NCBI GenBank assembly: GCA_035079385.1
Contig: JAVHKY010000025.1
Coordinates: 12,684,501-12,748,500 of the forward strand
DNA: 64,000 nucleotides
Direction: 5' to 3'
From: Aspidiotus rigidus
Taxonomy: Eukaryota > Arthropoda > Insecta > Hemiptera > Diaspididae
In this document: positions 1 to 9,751 of the stretch, piece by piece
Numbering within the stretch: position 1 is the first letter of the stretch
Layout of the letters: every line of letters starts with the position of its first letter
Notes under the pieces: model-generated
Told to the model about the DNA's origin: nothing
The model's input: only the letters and a program-made list of their open reading frames with translations
Database searches by the model: none
Program-made: the position numbers and the translations under genes

Positions 1-3000
1 CAAGTTCCTGTAATAACTCTTTCATTATCAGTATGAGGACATTTCCTTATTTTCTTCTCAGCACACTTCAAACATAGAGGGAATAATAATTTTTCATTTT
101 TATCCATTTTAACCTTAACTGGTAATACAGGATGATATAAATTCTTAGGAGGTAAAATTTTACATTTTATTATTCCAAACCAATTCTTATCATAATTGTT
201 TGGTTTAATAATTTTTTCAGGATGACCAACAGGATAGTAGTCATAATACTGAACGGTTGGGTATAAACTACAAACATCTATATATTTAATTTTCTTATTT
301 TTTGTAGATTTAGTCCAAAGTTTAAATGTATTAGTCCTCCCTCCAAAGAACGCATCTCTAGGATTAAGTGGTTCAACTATTTCTGGTTTTTCACTATTTT
401 TATACTCTGATGATTTAGTCCATTTACATTCCCACATCTCTACTAAATTATATCCAGCTTCCTTTATTCGATTACTTCTCTCCTTTGTTTTTTCGTACAA
501 GTCATCCATTTCTTCCTGATTCACATTATTTATACTACCTTCACTATAGCATTTTTGACATCCATGCCAGAAACATCCGTGATATTGGTATACAGTGTTA
601 GAATTCTCATCAAAACCGTCAACTTTTGCTCCACAGATCATTTGCTCACCACCATTTAAAGCATGTTTTATATTAGGATTTTCAAGACTATTTAACCAAC
701 TTATAGATTGCTTTGAATATTTTTCTTCTATTGACTCATCTACAACAGCTATAGCATCTTTAAATATATATTTAGATCTATAGATAGCCATACAGACACT
801 AGCAATAGTTAAATATTGAAAAGGATCTATATTAGCTATTTCTAGAAATTCTTCTCTAAATTTTAAACAACCCTTCCTTAAAATATCAACATCTGACCTA
901 CAATATTCTACAATTTCTTTCTTCATATCAAAAATATAATTTTCTTGAACTTTTTGTAAATACCATTCTAAGAATTTTTTTCTACCCTCTGGTTTCATCT
1001 GATTATAACAATAGTGCTCTTTTGCAGGAATTGGTCCAACATAATTCTCATTCTCCTTAGTATTAAATAAATGTGGAAAGTATCCTTTTTTCAATTCAGT
1101 TAAACCAAATGTTTTTGGAAAATCACTCAAAGGTCCATCAATGAAATTACTACTGTCAATAATTTTCAATCTTATTTTTGGTATTTCCAGTAGCATAAGT
1201 TTTGTTCCATTATAAATTGTATAAGGTTTAAGAGTATTTTCAACACAATATTTCAAAATGAACTGAGAATCATAACCTTTTGCATAATGAGCTATACATG
1301 TGTACTCTTTATGCTCATTTGATATTAACCATTGACAAAATTCATTATTTGTTTTAAATTTATATTCATTACCTTTAAAATCATGAGCAATCACTAAATT
1401 AGGTATATGAGTTCCTGTTTCCTGTTGAGCCTCGTAATCAAAGAATATATAATTTTCAGAATAAGTACATTTAGGTAATTTTTTCTCTTCTTCTTCTCCA
1501 AAAATCTCATTTGCAAAAGGAAATGGATTTAATCTATTTTGTAATTCTGGTTTATTCATCTTATCAAAACCTTCTATATTTTCTTCTTTTGCTTTTGCTT
1601 TCAATTCAGTTAGATTATAGTCTTTTATAGGCTTAGCAAACTGTTCAAGATTACCTTTACATAGGCAAACTTTTCTCTCACATTTACCACCATTTTGTCT
1701 TTTCCACTGCATATAACATTTATGAGTCTTTGTTTCAACTATTTTCCAACAATTTCTACATTGTTCAAAGCCACATTTATGTGGATATTCAGTTTCAGTA
1801 GCAAGCCATCTCAGGTCAATATTATAGTTTATCTTATCTTTAAATATCTTATCTCTTAAACAGAGTTTATTACACCCTAAACACTTGAATATAGTATTAC
1901 AAACAGTTTCTAGACCATCAGAATTATTTTTGTGGTTATCAAAACAATCTTGATTGAAATAATATCTATTACAATCTTTGCAGAAAATTTTCTTCTTTGT
2001 TGTTTGTTCATGCTTTTGCTGACGACATAATCCACATTTTATCATCCTTTCAATGCATTTATGTTTATCTTTATGTTCATAAGGCTTATTGCATTTATGA
2101 CAATAATAACTCGATCCAAGAAAGCCGGCCATTTTAGAAATCACATCATAATGATTGCCATTTTTATATAAATATACTTTTATATCCTTTTCTGGTCCTT
2201 TGTATATGATGGAATTTAAATTTTCTGCACAAACTACATTTATCTGAATATTTATTAGCTTTTCCAAATTTTTAATATCATCCAATGTAAAACCTTCCTG
2301 GTTATAATAACTAAGTTGATTACATAATTGAGTTGTAAGTTCTGTTTGTAATTTCCTCCCTTCTCTAATATATCTTATATCAAGTTTTGAAAACTCCTTC
2401 TTAAATATAGTTGTAATGGAAGGATTTTCTGTTGGATAAGTTAGAGCTACAACTACAGCTCTAGGACAACAAAGATTATCTTTATTCTTTATTTGTGTTA
2501 TAGATGTTTTAGTTTGTTTGGCTTGGGCTAAATTTAAAATTTTAGTATTATGACCTCCTTGAGGCACTGCAATTACATTTATGTTGAATGTAGAAGTTAT
2601 TAGATCTAGTTCTTCATCTGAAGTCAAAATTTGTGAAATTCTTTCCAACAATACTTGTACTAACTCTTGAGATGAATCCGCAGGATTAGACCTGCTTATA
2701 CTGGTCGCATTACCTCTTTGATATCCTGTTGAAATAGGATAACGAAGTACACCAGGGTTTCTTACAATAATATTCATTCTATCACCTGTTCTAAAGTTGG
2801 TACGTTTTTTAATTACTTTAATCATTTCTTCGAGAGCTCTTGTTATCAAATCTGTCTGTTCATTCTTTGAAGGATCTTCTATTAATTCACTATTTTTAAT
2901 AGAAATGCTGTAATCAGATGAATAGGCTTTATACTTTTTAATAAAACTAGATTTAATTTCTTTGATTTCAATAACCTCCATAACATTTTGTGTTTTTTCT

Positions 3001-3293
3001 AGTTCAGGTTCATAGAATGAGTCCTGAAATGGAAATACATGCTCCAGCAGACTAGGTTCATTCTGTGTATCATTTAAATGTCCAGGACTTAGAGCATTAA
3101 TTAGATCCACTTTCTTCATTTTATAATATCCTTTTATATTTCTCTCCTTTGCAATTTTTCGTAAATCTTTTACTGTCGGGGGCGGTTCAAGATTCAATAC
3201 TCTTAATAAATCAGCTTTCCTCATTTTACTATAACCTTTTATGTTTCTACGTTTTGCTAGGATTCTCAACTCCTTGACAGTAACCATTTTCAT
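1..3293 (-). CDS. Type-B (protein-primed) DNA polymerase, C-terminus outside window
   Basis: Open for about 1,097 codons from an ATG at 3293 (second ATG at 3287) to the left edge of the window; I saw no stop on reading through it. Two SAP/Rho-N-like repeats sit at residues ~3-70 and a third near residue 560. A Cys/His-rich zinc region occupies ~400-540 (motifs such as YYCHKC and CKDCNRYYFNQDCF). The exonuclease follows: ExoI FFDYEAQ near 615, ExoII HYAKGYDSQF near 670, ExoIII YCRSDVD near 798. A Cys-rich CFWHGCQKC motif is near 905 and palm motif A, DVCSLYPT, near 1008. The remaining palm motifs lie off the window. Visible catalytic residues are intact. Role: replication of the mobile or viral genome. 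Confidence 0.85.
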   Translation of the reverse strand, partial: MKMVTVKELRILAKRRNIKGYSKMRKADLLRVLNLEPPPTVKDLRKIAKERNIKGYYKMKKVDLINALSPGHLNDTQNEPSLLEHVFPFQDSFYEPELEKTQNVMEVIEIKEIKSSFIKKYKAYSSDYSISIKNSELIEDPSKNEQTDLITRALEEMIKVIKKRTNFRTGDRMNIIVRNPGVLRYPISTGYQRGNATSISRSNPADSSQELVQVLLERISQILTSDEELDLITSTFNINVIAVPQGGHNTKILNLAQAKQTKTSITQIKNKDNLCCPRAVVVALTYPTENPSITTIFKKEFSKLDIRYIREGRKLQTELTTQLCNQLSYYNQEGFTLDDIKNLEKLINIQINVVCAENLNSIIYKGPEKDIKVYLYKNGNHYDVISKMAGFLGSSYYCHKCNKPYEHKDKHKCIERMIKCGLCRQQKHEQTTKKKIFCKDCNRYYFNQDCFDNHKNNSDGLETVCNTIFKCLGCNKLCLRDKIFKDKINYNIDLRWLATETEYPHKCGFEQCRNCWKIVETKTHKCYMQWKRQNGGKCERKVCLCKGNLEQFAKPIKDYNLTELKAKAKEENIEGFDKMNKPELQNRLNPFPFANEIFGEEEEKKLPKCTYSENYIFFDYEAQQETGTHIPNLVIAHDFKGNEYKFKTNNEFCQWLISNEHKEYTCIAHYAKGYDSQFILKYCVENTLKPYTIYNGTKLMLLEIPKIRLKIIDSSNFIDGPLSDFPKTFGLTELKKGYFPHLFNTKENENYVGPIPAKEHYCYNQMKPEGRKKFLEWYLQKVQENYIFDMKKEIVEYCRSDVDILRKGCLKFREEFLEIANIDPFQYLTIASVCMAIYRSKYIFKDAIAVVDESIEEKYSKQSISWLNSLENPNIKHALNGGEQMICGAKVDGFDENSNTVYQYHGCFWHGCQKCYSEGSINNVNQEEMDDLYEKTKERSNRIKEAGYNLVEMWECKWTKSSEYKNSEKPEIVEPLNPRDAFFGGRTNTFKLWTKSTKNKKIKYIDVCSLYPTVQYYDYYPVGHPEKIIKPNNYDKNWFGIIKCKILPPKNLYHPVLPVKVKMDKNEKLLFPLCLKCAEKKIRKCPHTDNERVITGT

Positions 3294-3358
3294 ATTAAAA
3301 TTTTTACTTAATGAAATTTTCTCTTTCAATTTATTAAGGAAAAAATTTAAAAGAAAAA

Positions 3359-3817
3359 TTATTTTTTAAACTGTTGCTTTATATCTAACATATCCTTATG
3401 TATTTGGGTTGTCAGATGAACTTTGAGTGAAACTAAAGAAACAGTTCTCCCACATTCACAAACAGTTTGCACTTGCTTACGTTTATAATTTTTTTGAACT
3501 ACTAATTTATGATTGTCTTTATTCTTCTCATAATATTTTTTCATTGATTTACTCTTACACATTTTACACCAATCATGATTAATATAGAAATTCTTTTGAT
3601 CCTTTACAGACTTGCACCCTGAACAATACTTTTCATTTTGAGATAAATCTATCGTGATTTTATTTTTAACATTAGCACATTCCTTACACATTGTTGGAGA
3701 GGTATTTTCAATTGATTTAAGGACAGATACAAATTCTTTTTCATTCTTCACCTTTTTACATTTTGAACAATATCTTTCATTTTGTGATAACTTTATAGTC
3801 AGAGATTTAGATTCCAT
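3359..3817 (-). CDS. Small zinc-binding protein with duplicated zinc ribbon
   Basis: 152 aa, Lys-rich, 65 nt upstream of the polymerase start and in the same direction. Two copies of a zinc-ribbon-like module, each preceded by a near-identical LSQNE(K/R)YCS segment, are visible: YCSKCKKVKNEKEF with a later CKEC, and YCSGCKSVKDQKNFY with CKMC. The spacing recalls the N-terminal zinc module of phage endonuclease-VII-like proteins, but no nuclease motif follows. The C-terminus has CECGRTVS then HLTTQIH, a CxCx(n)HxxxxxH finger common in large DNA viruses. A nucleic-acid-binding role in the element is inferred from these ligands and the neighbours; the exact function is unknown. Confidence 0.6.
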   Translation of the reverse strand: MESKSLTIKLSQNERYCSKCKKVKNEKEFVSVLKSIENTSPTMCKECANVKNKITIDLSQNEKYCSGCKSVKDQKNFYINHDWCKMCKSKSMKKYYEKNKDNHKLVVQKNYKRKQVQTVCECGRTVSLVSLKVHLTTQIHKDMLDIKQQFKK

Positions 3818-4086
3818 CTTTCCTTAATATATTTCAATTATTTAAGTAGGAAATTTTTTAAGAAGAAAATTTATTAGACAATAATATGTCAAAAACCTTT
3901 TTAAAAACGACTTAAATCCTTTCCAAAACCTTCCAAGATATAAAACTTTCACAAAACCAGACATATTTAAAATGTGCTCAAAACCTTCTTGAAATAAACT
4001 CTCTTAAAATAGACATAAAAACTTAGTCAAAATAGGTATAAAACCATCCTAATATAGACAAATAATCAAAATCTATTAAAAAATTT

Positions 4087-4701
4087 CTATTGTTGTATGA
4101 TAGTTGCGTCATTATTTATACTGGGAACATTCACAGTAGTTATTTTCTTAATATTATTAAATCTAGGTCCTTTTTTAGGGTCAGATTTCATGTGTTTCAA
4201 TTCATCACGAGTGAATTCTTTAGTGCCTACTTCTGAAAAAGCAGGTTTAAAATCATCATGAAATTTTATATCTTTTAAGGTTTTCTTCATATATTTTGAT
4301 AATTTCTTATCCTTAGAGTCTACAATTATAGTTGAGAAGACATTATTTAGTTCTTCAACTCCAGAATTATCATTATGCTTTTCAGCTTGAGATTTTATGA
4401 TTTTCTTATATTTCTCCTCCCTTTCAAGTAGAGTTTCTATCAACTCCTGATTTTTAAAATTAGCATATTTATAAATATCTGAAGTCATACTTGTTTGCTG
4501 TAGAGCTATAAAGAACTGCTTCATAATAGTCTTCATATTAGTATTTATATTTTTTAATCCATCAATAGCTTGAATTATTCTTTCTAAATTACTTTCCTCA
4601 CTTCTTATCAATTCTTCCAATTCTTTATTTTTTGAAATTATTCTATCTAACCCTTCCAACTCAATTTTAGAGGGCATATATCTTTCTATTTGACTTTCCA
4701 T
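4087..4701 (-). CDS. Coiled-coil protein of unknown function (virus-like element)
   Basis: 204 aa, highly charged, with heptad-like Leu/Ile spacing over residues ~10-110 suggesting coiled coil. No membrane segment, signal peptide or enzyme motif is visible. It is the first minus-strand gene of the element, diverging from the helix-turn-helix gene across the 160-bp GGTAA-rich spacer, and shares its neighbours' AT-rich codon use. The 269-bp gap down to the zinc protein (3818-4086) holds degenerate repeats of an AAAACCTT/AGACATAAAAAC type. Possibly a structural or accessory protein; I do not recognise the family. Confidence 0.5.
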   Translation of the reverse strand: MESQIERYMPSKIELEGLDRIISKNKELEELIRSEESNLERIIQAIDGLKNINTNMKTIMKQFFIALQQTSMTSDIYKYANFKNQELIETLLEREEKYKKIIKSQAEKHNDNSGVEELNNVFSTIIVDSKDKKLSKYMKKTLKDIKFHDDFKPAFSEVGTKEFTRDELKHMKSDPKKGPRFNNIKKITTVNVPSINNDATIIQQ

Positions 4702-4861
4702 TTATTAGAATAAAATTTTGTATTTTTATATTGTATGGTAAGGTAAGGTAATAAGGTAAAGTAAAGTAATATGGTAATATTGTAAGGTAATATGGTACAG
4801 AAATAAGGTAATATTGTATGGAAGTATGGTATGGTAAAAGAAATAAAATTTATACAAATAA
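4702..4861. promoter_or_regulatory. GGTAA-rich divergent intergenic spacer
   Basis: The spacer between the divergent coiled-coil and helix-turn-helix genes holds a run of irregular GGTAA/GGTAATAT/ATGGTA units from about 4735 to 4835 and ends in an AT-rich stretch just before the plus-strand ATG. Because it separates divergent starts, a bidirectional promoter is the simplest reading. No TATA box can be singled out in such AT-rich DNA. Confidence 0.4.
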
Positions 4862-5290
4862 ATGACTCCTAACGAATTAATTAAAATATTAAAAGAATAT
4901 GACTTTAAGAAAAATAGTGTCAGAAGTTTTTCATTGAAATATAAAATTACTGAAAAGACTATATTAAAATATTTAAAAGAACATAAAATATCTTACAATA
5001 ATAGGAAGATCAGTTATGAAATGAACAGAAATTGTCTTGGTCAATACACATTTAAAAATGCAGTAAAGTCTGATACTATGTATGATTCAAATAAAACTAC
5101 TAATAAATCTTGTCAAAATCAATCCCAACCTAGGAGTAATATGAAAGAAAAAAATATAACTAATTCTACATTGCAAGTTGGTAACCAGTCTATAAATCTC
5201 ATTAATCAAAATAAAAATAATTCTGGTGGAGTGAAAAATTTCACAGAATTTAATAAAAAATATGAAAAATTTTTCCCGAAAACTTCATAG
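4862..5290 (+). CDS. Helix-turn-helix protein of the virus-like element
   Basis: 142 aa. Residues ~5-50 read as a helix-turn-helix (NELIKILKEYDF, then SVRSFSLKYKITEKTILKYL), as in transposase or resolvase N-termini and small regulators. The rest is Asn/Lys-rich and low complexity. The gene is the only plus-strand ORF of the element in view and ends where AT-rich composition stops. It could be a DNA-binding regulator or the DNA-binding half of a larger protein; nothing catalytic is visible. Confidence 0.5.
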   Translation: MTPNELIKILKEYDFKKNSVRSFSLKYKITEKTILKYLKEHKISYNNRKISYEMNRNCLGQYTFKNAVKSDTMYDSNKTTNKSCQNQSQPRSNMKEKNITNSTLQVGNQSINLINQNKNNSGGVKNFTEFNKKYEKFFPKTS

Positions 5291-5329
5291 CCTTGGAAAT
5301 ATGTAATAAAAAACACAATACAACCGAAT

Positions 5330-8300
5330 TTGTAAGTAAAAGCAATGAATCGATTGACAATAGCGCTTCGACGGATGATTCCACAACTTCAACACTCATG
5401 TTATTCGAATCACATGCTGACATGTGTCACGTTCTCGCAGAAGGATGTCACGGATTGTTATTGGCAACTGCACGTGTTATCGAATTGATCTCTGGATAGG
5501 GAATCGACAACATTGACTTGAACTTGAAATAAATTCATCAATCGAAAAATTTTCGGATATACCTATTTCATATTCATAAACTAGCGAATTTCGAGTCTCA
5601 TAGTACAGAATTTGTCTTTCGTATCTGTGGGCAACTGGTAACTCAAAGAGTTTTTGTGTGCCTTCCATTTGGGAACGATTTCCGACGCCATTGCATTTCC
5701 GAAATTCCGACCTTACGTTTATGGAACTTCAACAAGGATTAAAGTTTCGGTTTTTGATCTCTAATTTTCTTCACTGGTGTCTCATACACGATCAATTCTA
5801 ATTTAGTTACTTCGGATTCAAGAAAAAGAAAATTAAAATTATAATCTAAGGTGAGTTCAAGAAAACGGAGTCTATTTTTTCCTCAACAAGAACTAGAAGT
5901 TTAGAACATGTGCATGAATTTCATAATTCACGAGTAAAGCTAATGAATTCTTCTTATGATTTTTGTTTTAAAGTTTCCCGGTTCCCAAATAATGGATCGT
6001 ATGTTCAAACTCAAAAGCGGTTTGAGACCTGTACTTGTCGCAATTACCAGAGGATGGAAGGTAGAATTTTATCACGTCTACTATTTTCAAAACTGATTGA
6101 TGTGTTCTTTGTAACTACAAGACTGATTTATTTTAATTTTAGATTCGTAACTTCATTCTTACCGGTGTTGATACTATTAAGACTTTTTTTTGGTTAGGTT
6201 AACTAAACGTTAATAATTGTCTATGATTGAATTGTCAACAGGTTGGTAGCAATGGAGTATTGATGGTCAATGGTAAAATGCTAAACGACAAGTTGAAAGT
6301 TACAATGAAGTTTGATCGGGGTTATAATTCTCAAAAGAGGTTTTATTGTACTGTAAGTTTATTTATTCTTACGAGAATTCGATAGAATAAATTTGATAGT
6401 AATCTTCGGTAATTTTGTTTTGAAAGGGACCCGGATCCATTCCGAAAGGAATGAAAGAAACAGAAACAAGTCGAGACAACGAAGTACGTATTTAATAAGT
6501 ACTTCTGCTTTTATCAGTAAAATGGTCAACATTTTTTGGTGTCAATTTTCTTCTTTTTCTGTGTTTCTTTATTTTCTCGATAATTGTGAATTGTATGTTG
6601 CATGAGTATATGTTGTGTTTTTTTATCAGAAAAATATTGTGGAGTATGATGAAAATTTGGTGCGATCTTATTACAGGGTAAAAATTTTTTAATATTTCTA
6701 TACGATAAGTTGCACTTGAGAGATTATGTGTTGTCGTAACCTTACTAATTGTCTGCATAATAGAACTAATTTTACTGTAAGTTTTATGAACATTTCAAAA
6801 TATAATTTTCTCATTCGTGTACATTGAATTTTACCGAACTTGAGTAATTAGTAGTTTAGGAAATGATCAGGTTCGAAGATGGGTTATATTGAAGTCTTTC
6901 GATAGGGAATACACATTTCGAGATGCGTTGATTTCTCAACACTGGTCGGTTTTTCTATTCGTCGAATAGCTGTAGCAACTCCCCTGGTTAATCATTACAG
7001 CTTGTAATTGAAACTTTGTTTTAGGATGCTCCGAATTCGGATGTTCGAAACAAATCAGAAACAGTCCAAAACAAATCAGAAACAGTCCAAAACAAATCAG
7101 AAACGGTGAAGCCCTGGTGGGCACCCGCAGCGAGTGTTGTAAGTATAATGATGATGATCTATACACGAAATGTTCAATAATAACGATAATAATGTTCCAC
7201 ACAGCAGTCACTAACGTATGACGAGTTGAATTCCATTGATCTTCGTGAAGTATCACGGAGTTTTGATTATCATGTGAGCGAAAACAATTTTTGGCTTGAT
7301 GATTATTATTAAGGCTTGGAAAGTTGTATACTAAGACTAATTATAATGAAAGCCTAAGTTAATTATTGAAGAAACATGCTTTGATTATCATTAAGACTTG
7401 TATTGATTGGAATTGGTTTGTAGTACTTTGGAGTAGAAAAAATAATTTCCTATCTCATAAGTTTACCATTTAAATTTGCACGATGTAAATATGAGCTCGT
7501 ATTTACCATTATCTCACGCTTTGGATAGTACCCAACTTGTAAATCGAATATTCATACTTCCTCTGGCTCGTTTTTTATTGCATTCCATTCCTGAAATGTG
7601 ATAGTTCTTTCGAGGTTTTAATGATTTTTTTTCTTGAATTCAGGTACCACTTTCGGAATACAACAAGGTGTACAATCGAGCCGTGACGGCGGAAGTACAA
7701 TTGGTTAGTAGTAAGATTCAATTTTTCATTCCTTAAATTTTGTCATAAGGAAGCATATCTCGATTCCTATCGATCGAAAAACGAAACATAAATTCTGTTC
7801 GAACGAAAGTTGTTTCTTTTGAATATGATGTATAAATACTCAGCCGTGCATCGAATTTAATTTCAATACTGATGAAGTCTCATTTTTTCCCCATATGTTG
7901 AGCGTTTTGTACGAAATTCAAGGAGTAACGAAGATATTTTCACACCACTTTTTTTTATTCAAATGAGATTTCTTTCGTTTGAGCTAAGGAGACGAATCAG
8001 TTTTTGTTACGAAAAGAGCTCATACAATCTTATCAGGAACTGTACTTCCTCGTCAAAATTATTGCTAGCGAGAGATTGATAAAATGAGAAAGTTTTTCGT
8101 ACGCTGCAAGTACTCAATATCAGCTGTAGATGATTATTGTATTTTTTGAGTGGAACTGACTCAGGATTTGCAGCTGGATAGTGAATAGGGACCTACATTT
8201 TCAAAATCTGTCGGTGTGTAAATGAATACCTTACCTCTCAGAAGAGTAGTTCTGAAACCAATCATAGCGAAACAAGTAGAGATTTCACCGCGTCAGCTTT

Positions 8301-8775
8301 TCAGCAATTGATTATCTCTTTAATAATGTGTTTTGTAAATATGTTTTAGAATGCGGTGAAAGATGAATTAAGGAAAATTAAATCTCCCGCGGCCGCCAAA
8401 TCTAAAATAGAATTTTACGAAAGAGAAAACGAAGTTGATATTTACAATTTGACCGCTGGCGAGCAAACAGTAGTTTCTGGAATACGGGATTTGAAGGCAA
8501 AGAAGATCAAAGTTAACGAATTCAAATGGATTTATATACTCTCAACTCGCAATCCAAAGTTCAACCTACCACTGAATCAAGATCTCTTGCAACGTTTAAA
8601 GGATGAAACAATCGACGTGGATTTCTTCTGCCGTGTTGTGGCGGTTGTTAGAGAAAATACAGATTCTAGGTGGCATGAGCTTTTTGACATGAACGGCGAA
8701 CCTGTCAAGGTTCTATTCGTGGAATCGTACGATAAATGTCTGGACTGTCTCTTCGAAAGACCCATAGTACCATAA
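5330..8775 (+). CDS. Hsp60 (chaperonin)-derived multi-exon gene, 5' part missing
   Basis: Exons supported by splice signals and frame: 5974-6060, 6242-6352, 6427-6483, 6630-6677, 7025-7138, 7208-7273 (or from 7205), 7644-7703, 8350-8775; stop at 8775. Each is a multiple of three and every mapped intron is phase 0, which argues for a real gene. Exon 6242-6352 reads VGSNGVLMVNGKMLND and then MKFDRGY, closely matching the conserved VGxxGVITVxxGKTLNDELE...MKFDRGYISPYF segment of mitochondrial/bacterial Hsp60. The exon before it (29 aa) and an open stretch at 5330-5510 (DDSTTSTLML) are weaker Hsp60-like matches. The exon at 7025 has three copies of a 21-bp unit (NKSETVQ). The last exon (141 aa, no known family) and the exons at 6427, 6630, 7208 and 7644 do not look like chaperonin. 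A possible exon near 6871 could not be resolved. Chaperonin ATP-binding residues are not seen, so folding activity is doubtful. The 5' exons are absent, perhaps separated by the element at 1-5290. Confidence 0.55.
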
Positions 8776-8913
8776 TTATGTATTCTGTTGTTGGCTTCTG
8801 ATTATTTTTAATAATAATCAGTGTAAAATATAATTTTTTGAAGTGTATTTTCTCTGATATTGATATTAATTTTTCAAGATTTAACTTTAGACATCGAAAA
8901 AAATACTTTCTAA

Positions 8914-9080
8914 ATACGTGCTCATAATCGGAGCACTCGTAAGATTCCATTAGTTAGAAAGAGAATTGTAAGAAATGCATCGAACTTTATACTTCGAAAA
9001 TTTTTATTCGATCGACGTGTAACTATAAAATATGTGCTCATAACCGGAGCACTCGTAAGATTCTATTAGTAAGAGAGAGA
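8914..9080. repeat. Direct repeat (~50 bp, two copies) upstream of heat-shock promoter
   Basis: Copies at 8914-8963 and 9031-9080, 117 bp apart, share GTGCTCATAA(T/C)CGGAGCACTC followed by GTAAGATT(C)(C/T)ATTAGT with few mismatches. The core CGGAGCACTCG contains GAGCACTC-type half-palindromes. The second copy abuts the heat-shock element, so the pair may be part of the upstream control region. Confidence 0.7.
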
Positions 9081-9097
9081 AACATTTCGAAGATCCA

Positions 9098-9142
9098 GAA
9101 GGTTCCAGAATATTCTGAACATTGGCTGTATACCTTTATAAG
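9098..9142 (+). promoter_or_regulatory. Heat-shock element plus TATA box
   Basis: Four perfect alternating 5-bp units (GAA at 9098, TTC at 9103, GAA at 9108, TTC at 9113, each 2 bp apart) form a canonical heat-shock-factor site; ATC at 9093 is a one-mismatch fifth unit. A TATAAG box follows at 9137-9142, about 22 bp downstream, as in insect heat-shock promoters. The ATG at 9206 is ~64 bp past the TATA box, leaving a short A-rich leader. This predicts HSF-driven transcription of the intronless ORF at 9206. Confidence 0.75.
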
Positions 9143-9205
9143 CAAATACGAATTACATACAAAGTGAAAATTGTGGTGACTACAGTGCAAGAATAACGCG
9201 TCATA

Positions 9206-9751
9206 ATGAGTTCTCTTTCTGAAATACGGTCAGCGTACGATGATACGAAGCGTTTACTCTCGATTATGAAATTGGCTAAATGTGATATCACGTCGTTTGA
9301 AAGCGTTCGATGTCGTGTGTTACATGGAGAAATAAGTATTCCCAAACGTTATCGTAGTATTGTCATGAAATTATTCAAAAACAAATCTGTCAAGCCGAAA
9401 TTGGTTGGAGAAGAATTCAATAACTGGCTGAAGCTATTTCTTCATACTCAGGTTTTGATGGACGTATCTTTACCAGATGTATCGAGAGTGAATTATTATG
9501 ATTTATTTAAATTTCTTTGTGAAGGTAAAACTCATCTTAATAATTTACGAAATCAGTTATTATATTCTCAATGTGTATATGGGTATTATCTGGAATTGTT
9601 TTATCAAACCTACGTGGTGGAGTATTTATCAGGTAGAGTAACTCAGACTTTTAAAGAAATATTGAAAGAAAATTTCGGTATTTCGGACTCTTATGGAGGT
9701 AGGGTGACTGCGCCAGTTTGCAACGCACCACCAGTTTGCATCATTTTGTAA
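9206..9751 (+). CDS. Intronless, probably heat-shock-inducible protein of unknown family
   Basis: 181 aa in one exon, ATG ~64 bp after a TATA box and behind a perfect heat-shock element. Rich in Leu, Tyr and Lys and probably all-helical; no signal peptide, J-domain, alpha-crystallin motif or other known domain recognised. Lack of introns is typical of heat-shock genes, which must be expressed when splicing is impaired. Codons 1-165 are native; the last 16 (from 9701) are read from the left end of the MITE inserted at the TA at 9700-9701. If the MITE and one TA copy are ignored, the frame runs 16 further codons to a TGA at 10780. An AATAAA (9787-9792) followed by 16 A's lies in the MITE 36 nt past the current stop and may serve as polyadenylation site. 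Function unknown. Confidence 0.6.
   Translation: MSSLSEIRSAYDDTKRLLSIMKLAKCDITSFESVRCRVLHGEISIPKRYRSIVMKLFKNKSVKPKLVGEEFNNWLKLFLHTQVLMDVSLPDVSRVNYYDLFKFLCEGKTHLNNLRNQLLYSQCVYGYYLELFYQTYVVEYLSGRVTQTFKEILKENFGISDSYGGRVTAPVCNAPPVCIIL

Larger units (their letters stand above)
1..5290. mobile_element. Polinton/adintovirus-like integrated element, right-hand part
   Basis: Four tightly packed ORFs (three on minus, one on plus) lie in DNA much more AT-rich than what follows, and the composition changes abruptly near 5290. The largest ORF is a type-B DNA polymerase of the protein-primed kind found in Polintons/Mavericks and adintoviruses. Capsid, protease, integrase and ATPase genes are not in the window; they would lie to the left. 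I see no clear terminal inverted repeat or target duplication at the right edge, so the 5290 boundary comes from composition and the last stop codon only. An unrelated linear plasmid or virus with a similar polymerase cannot be excluded. Confidence 0.6.
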
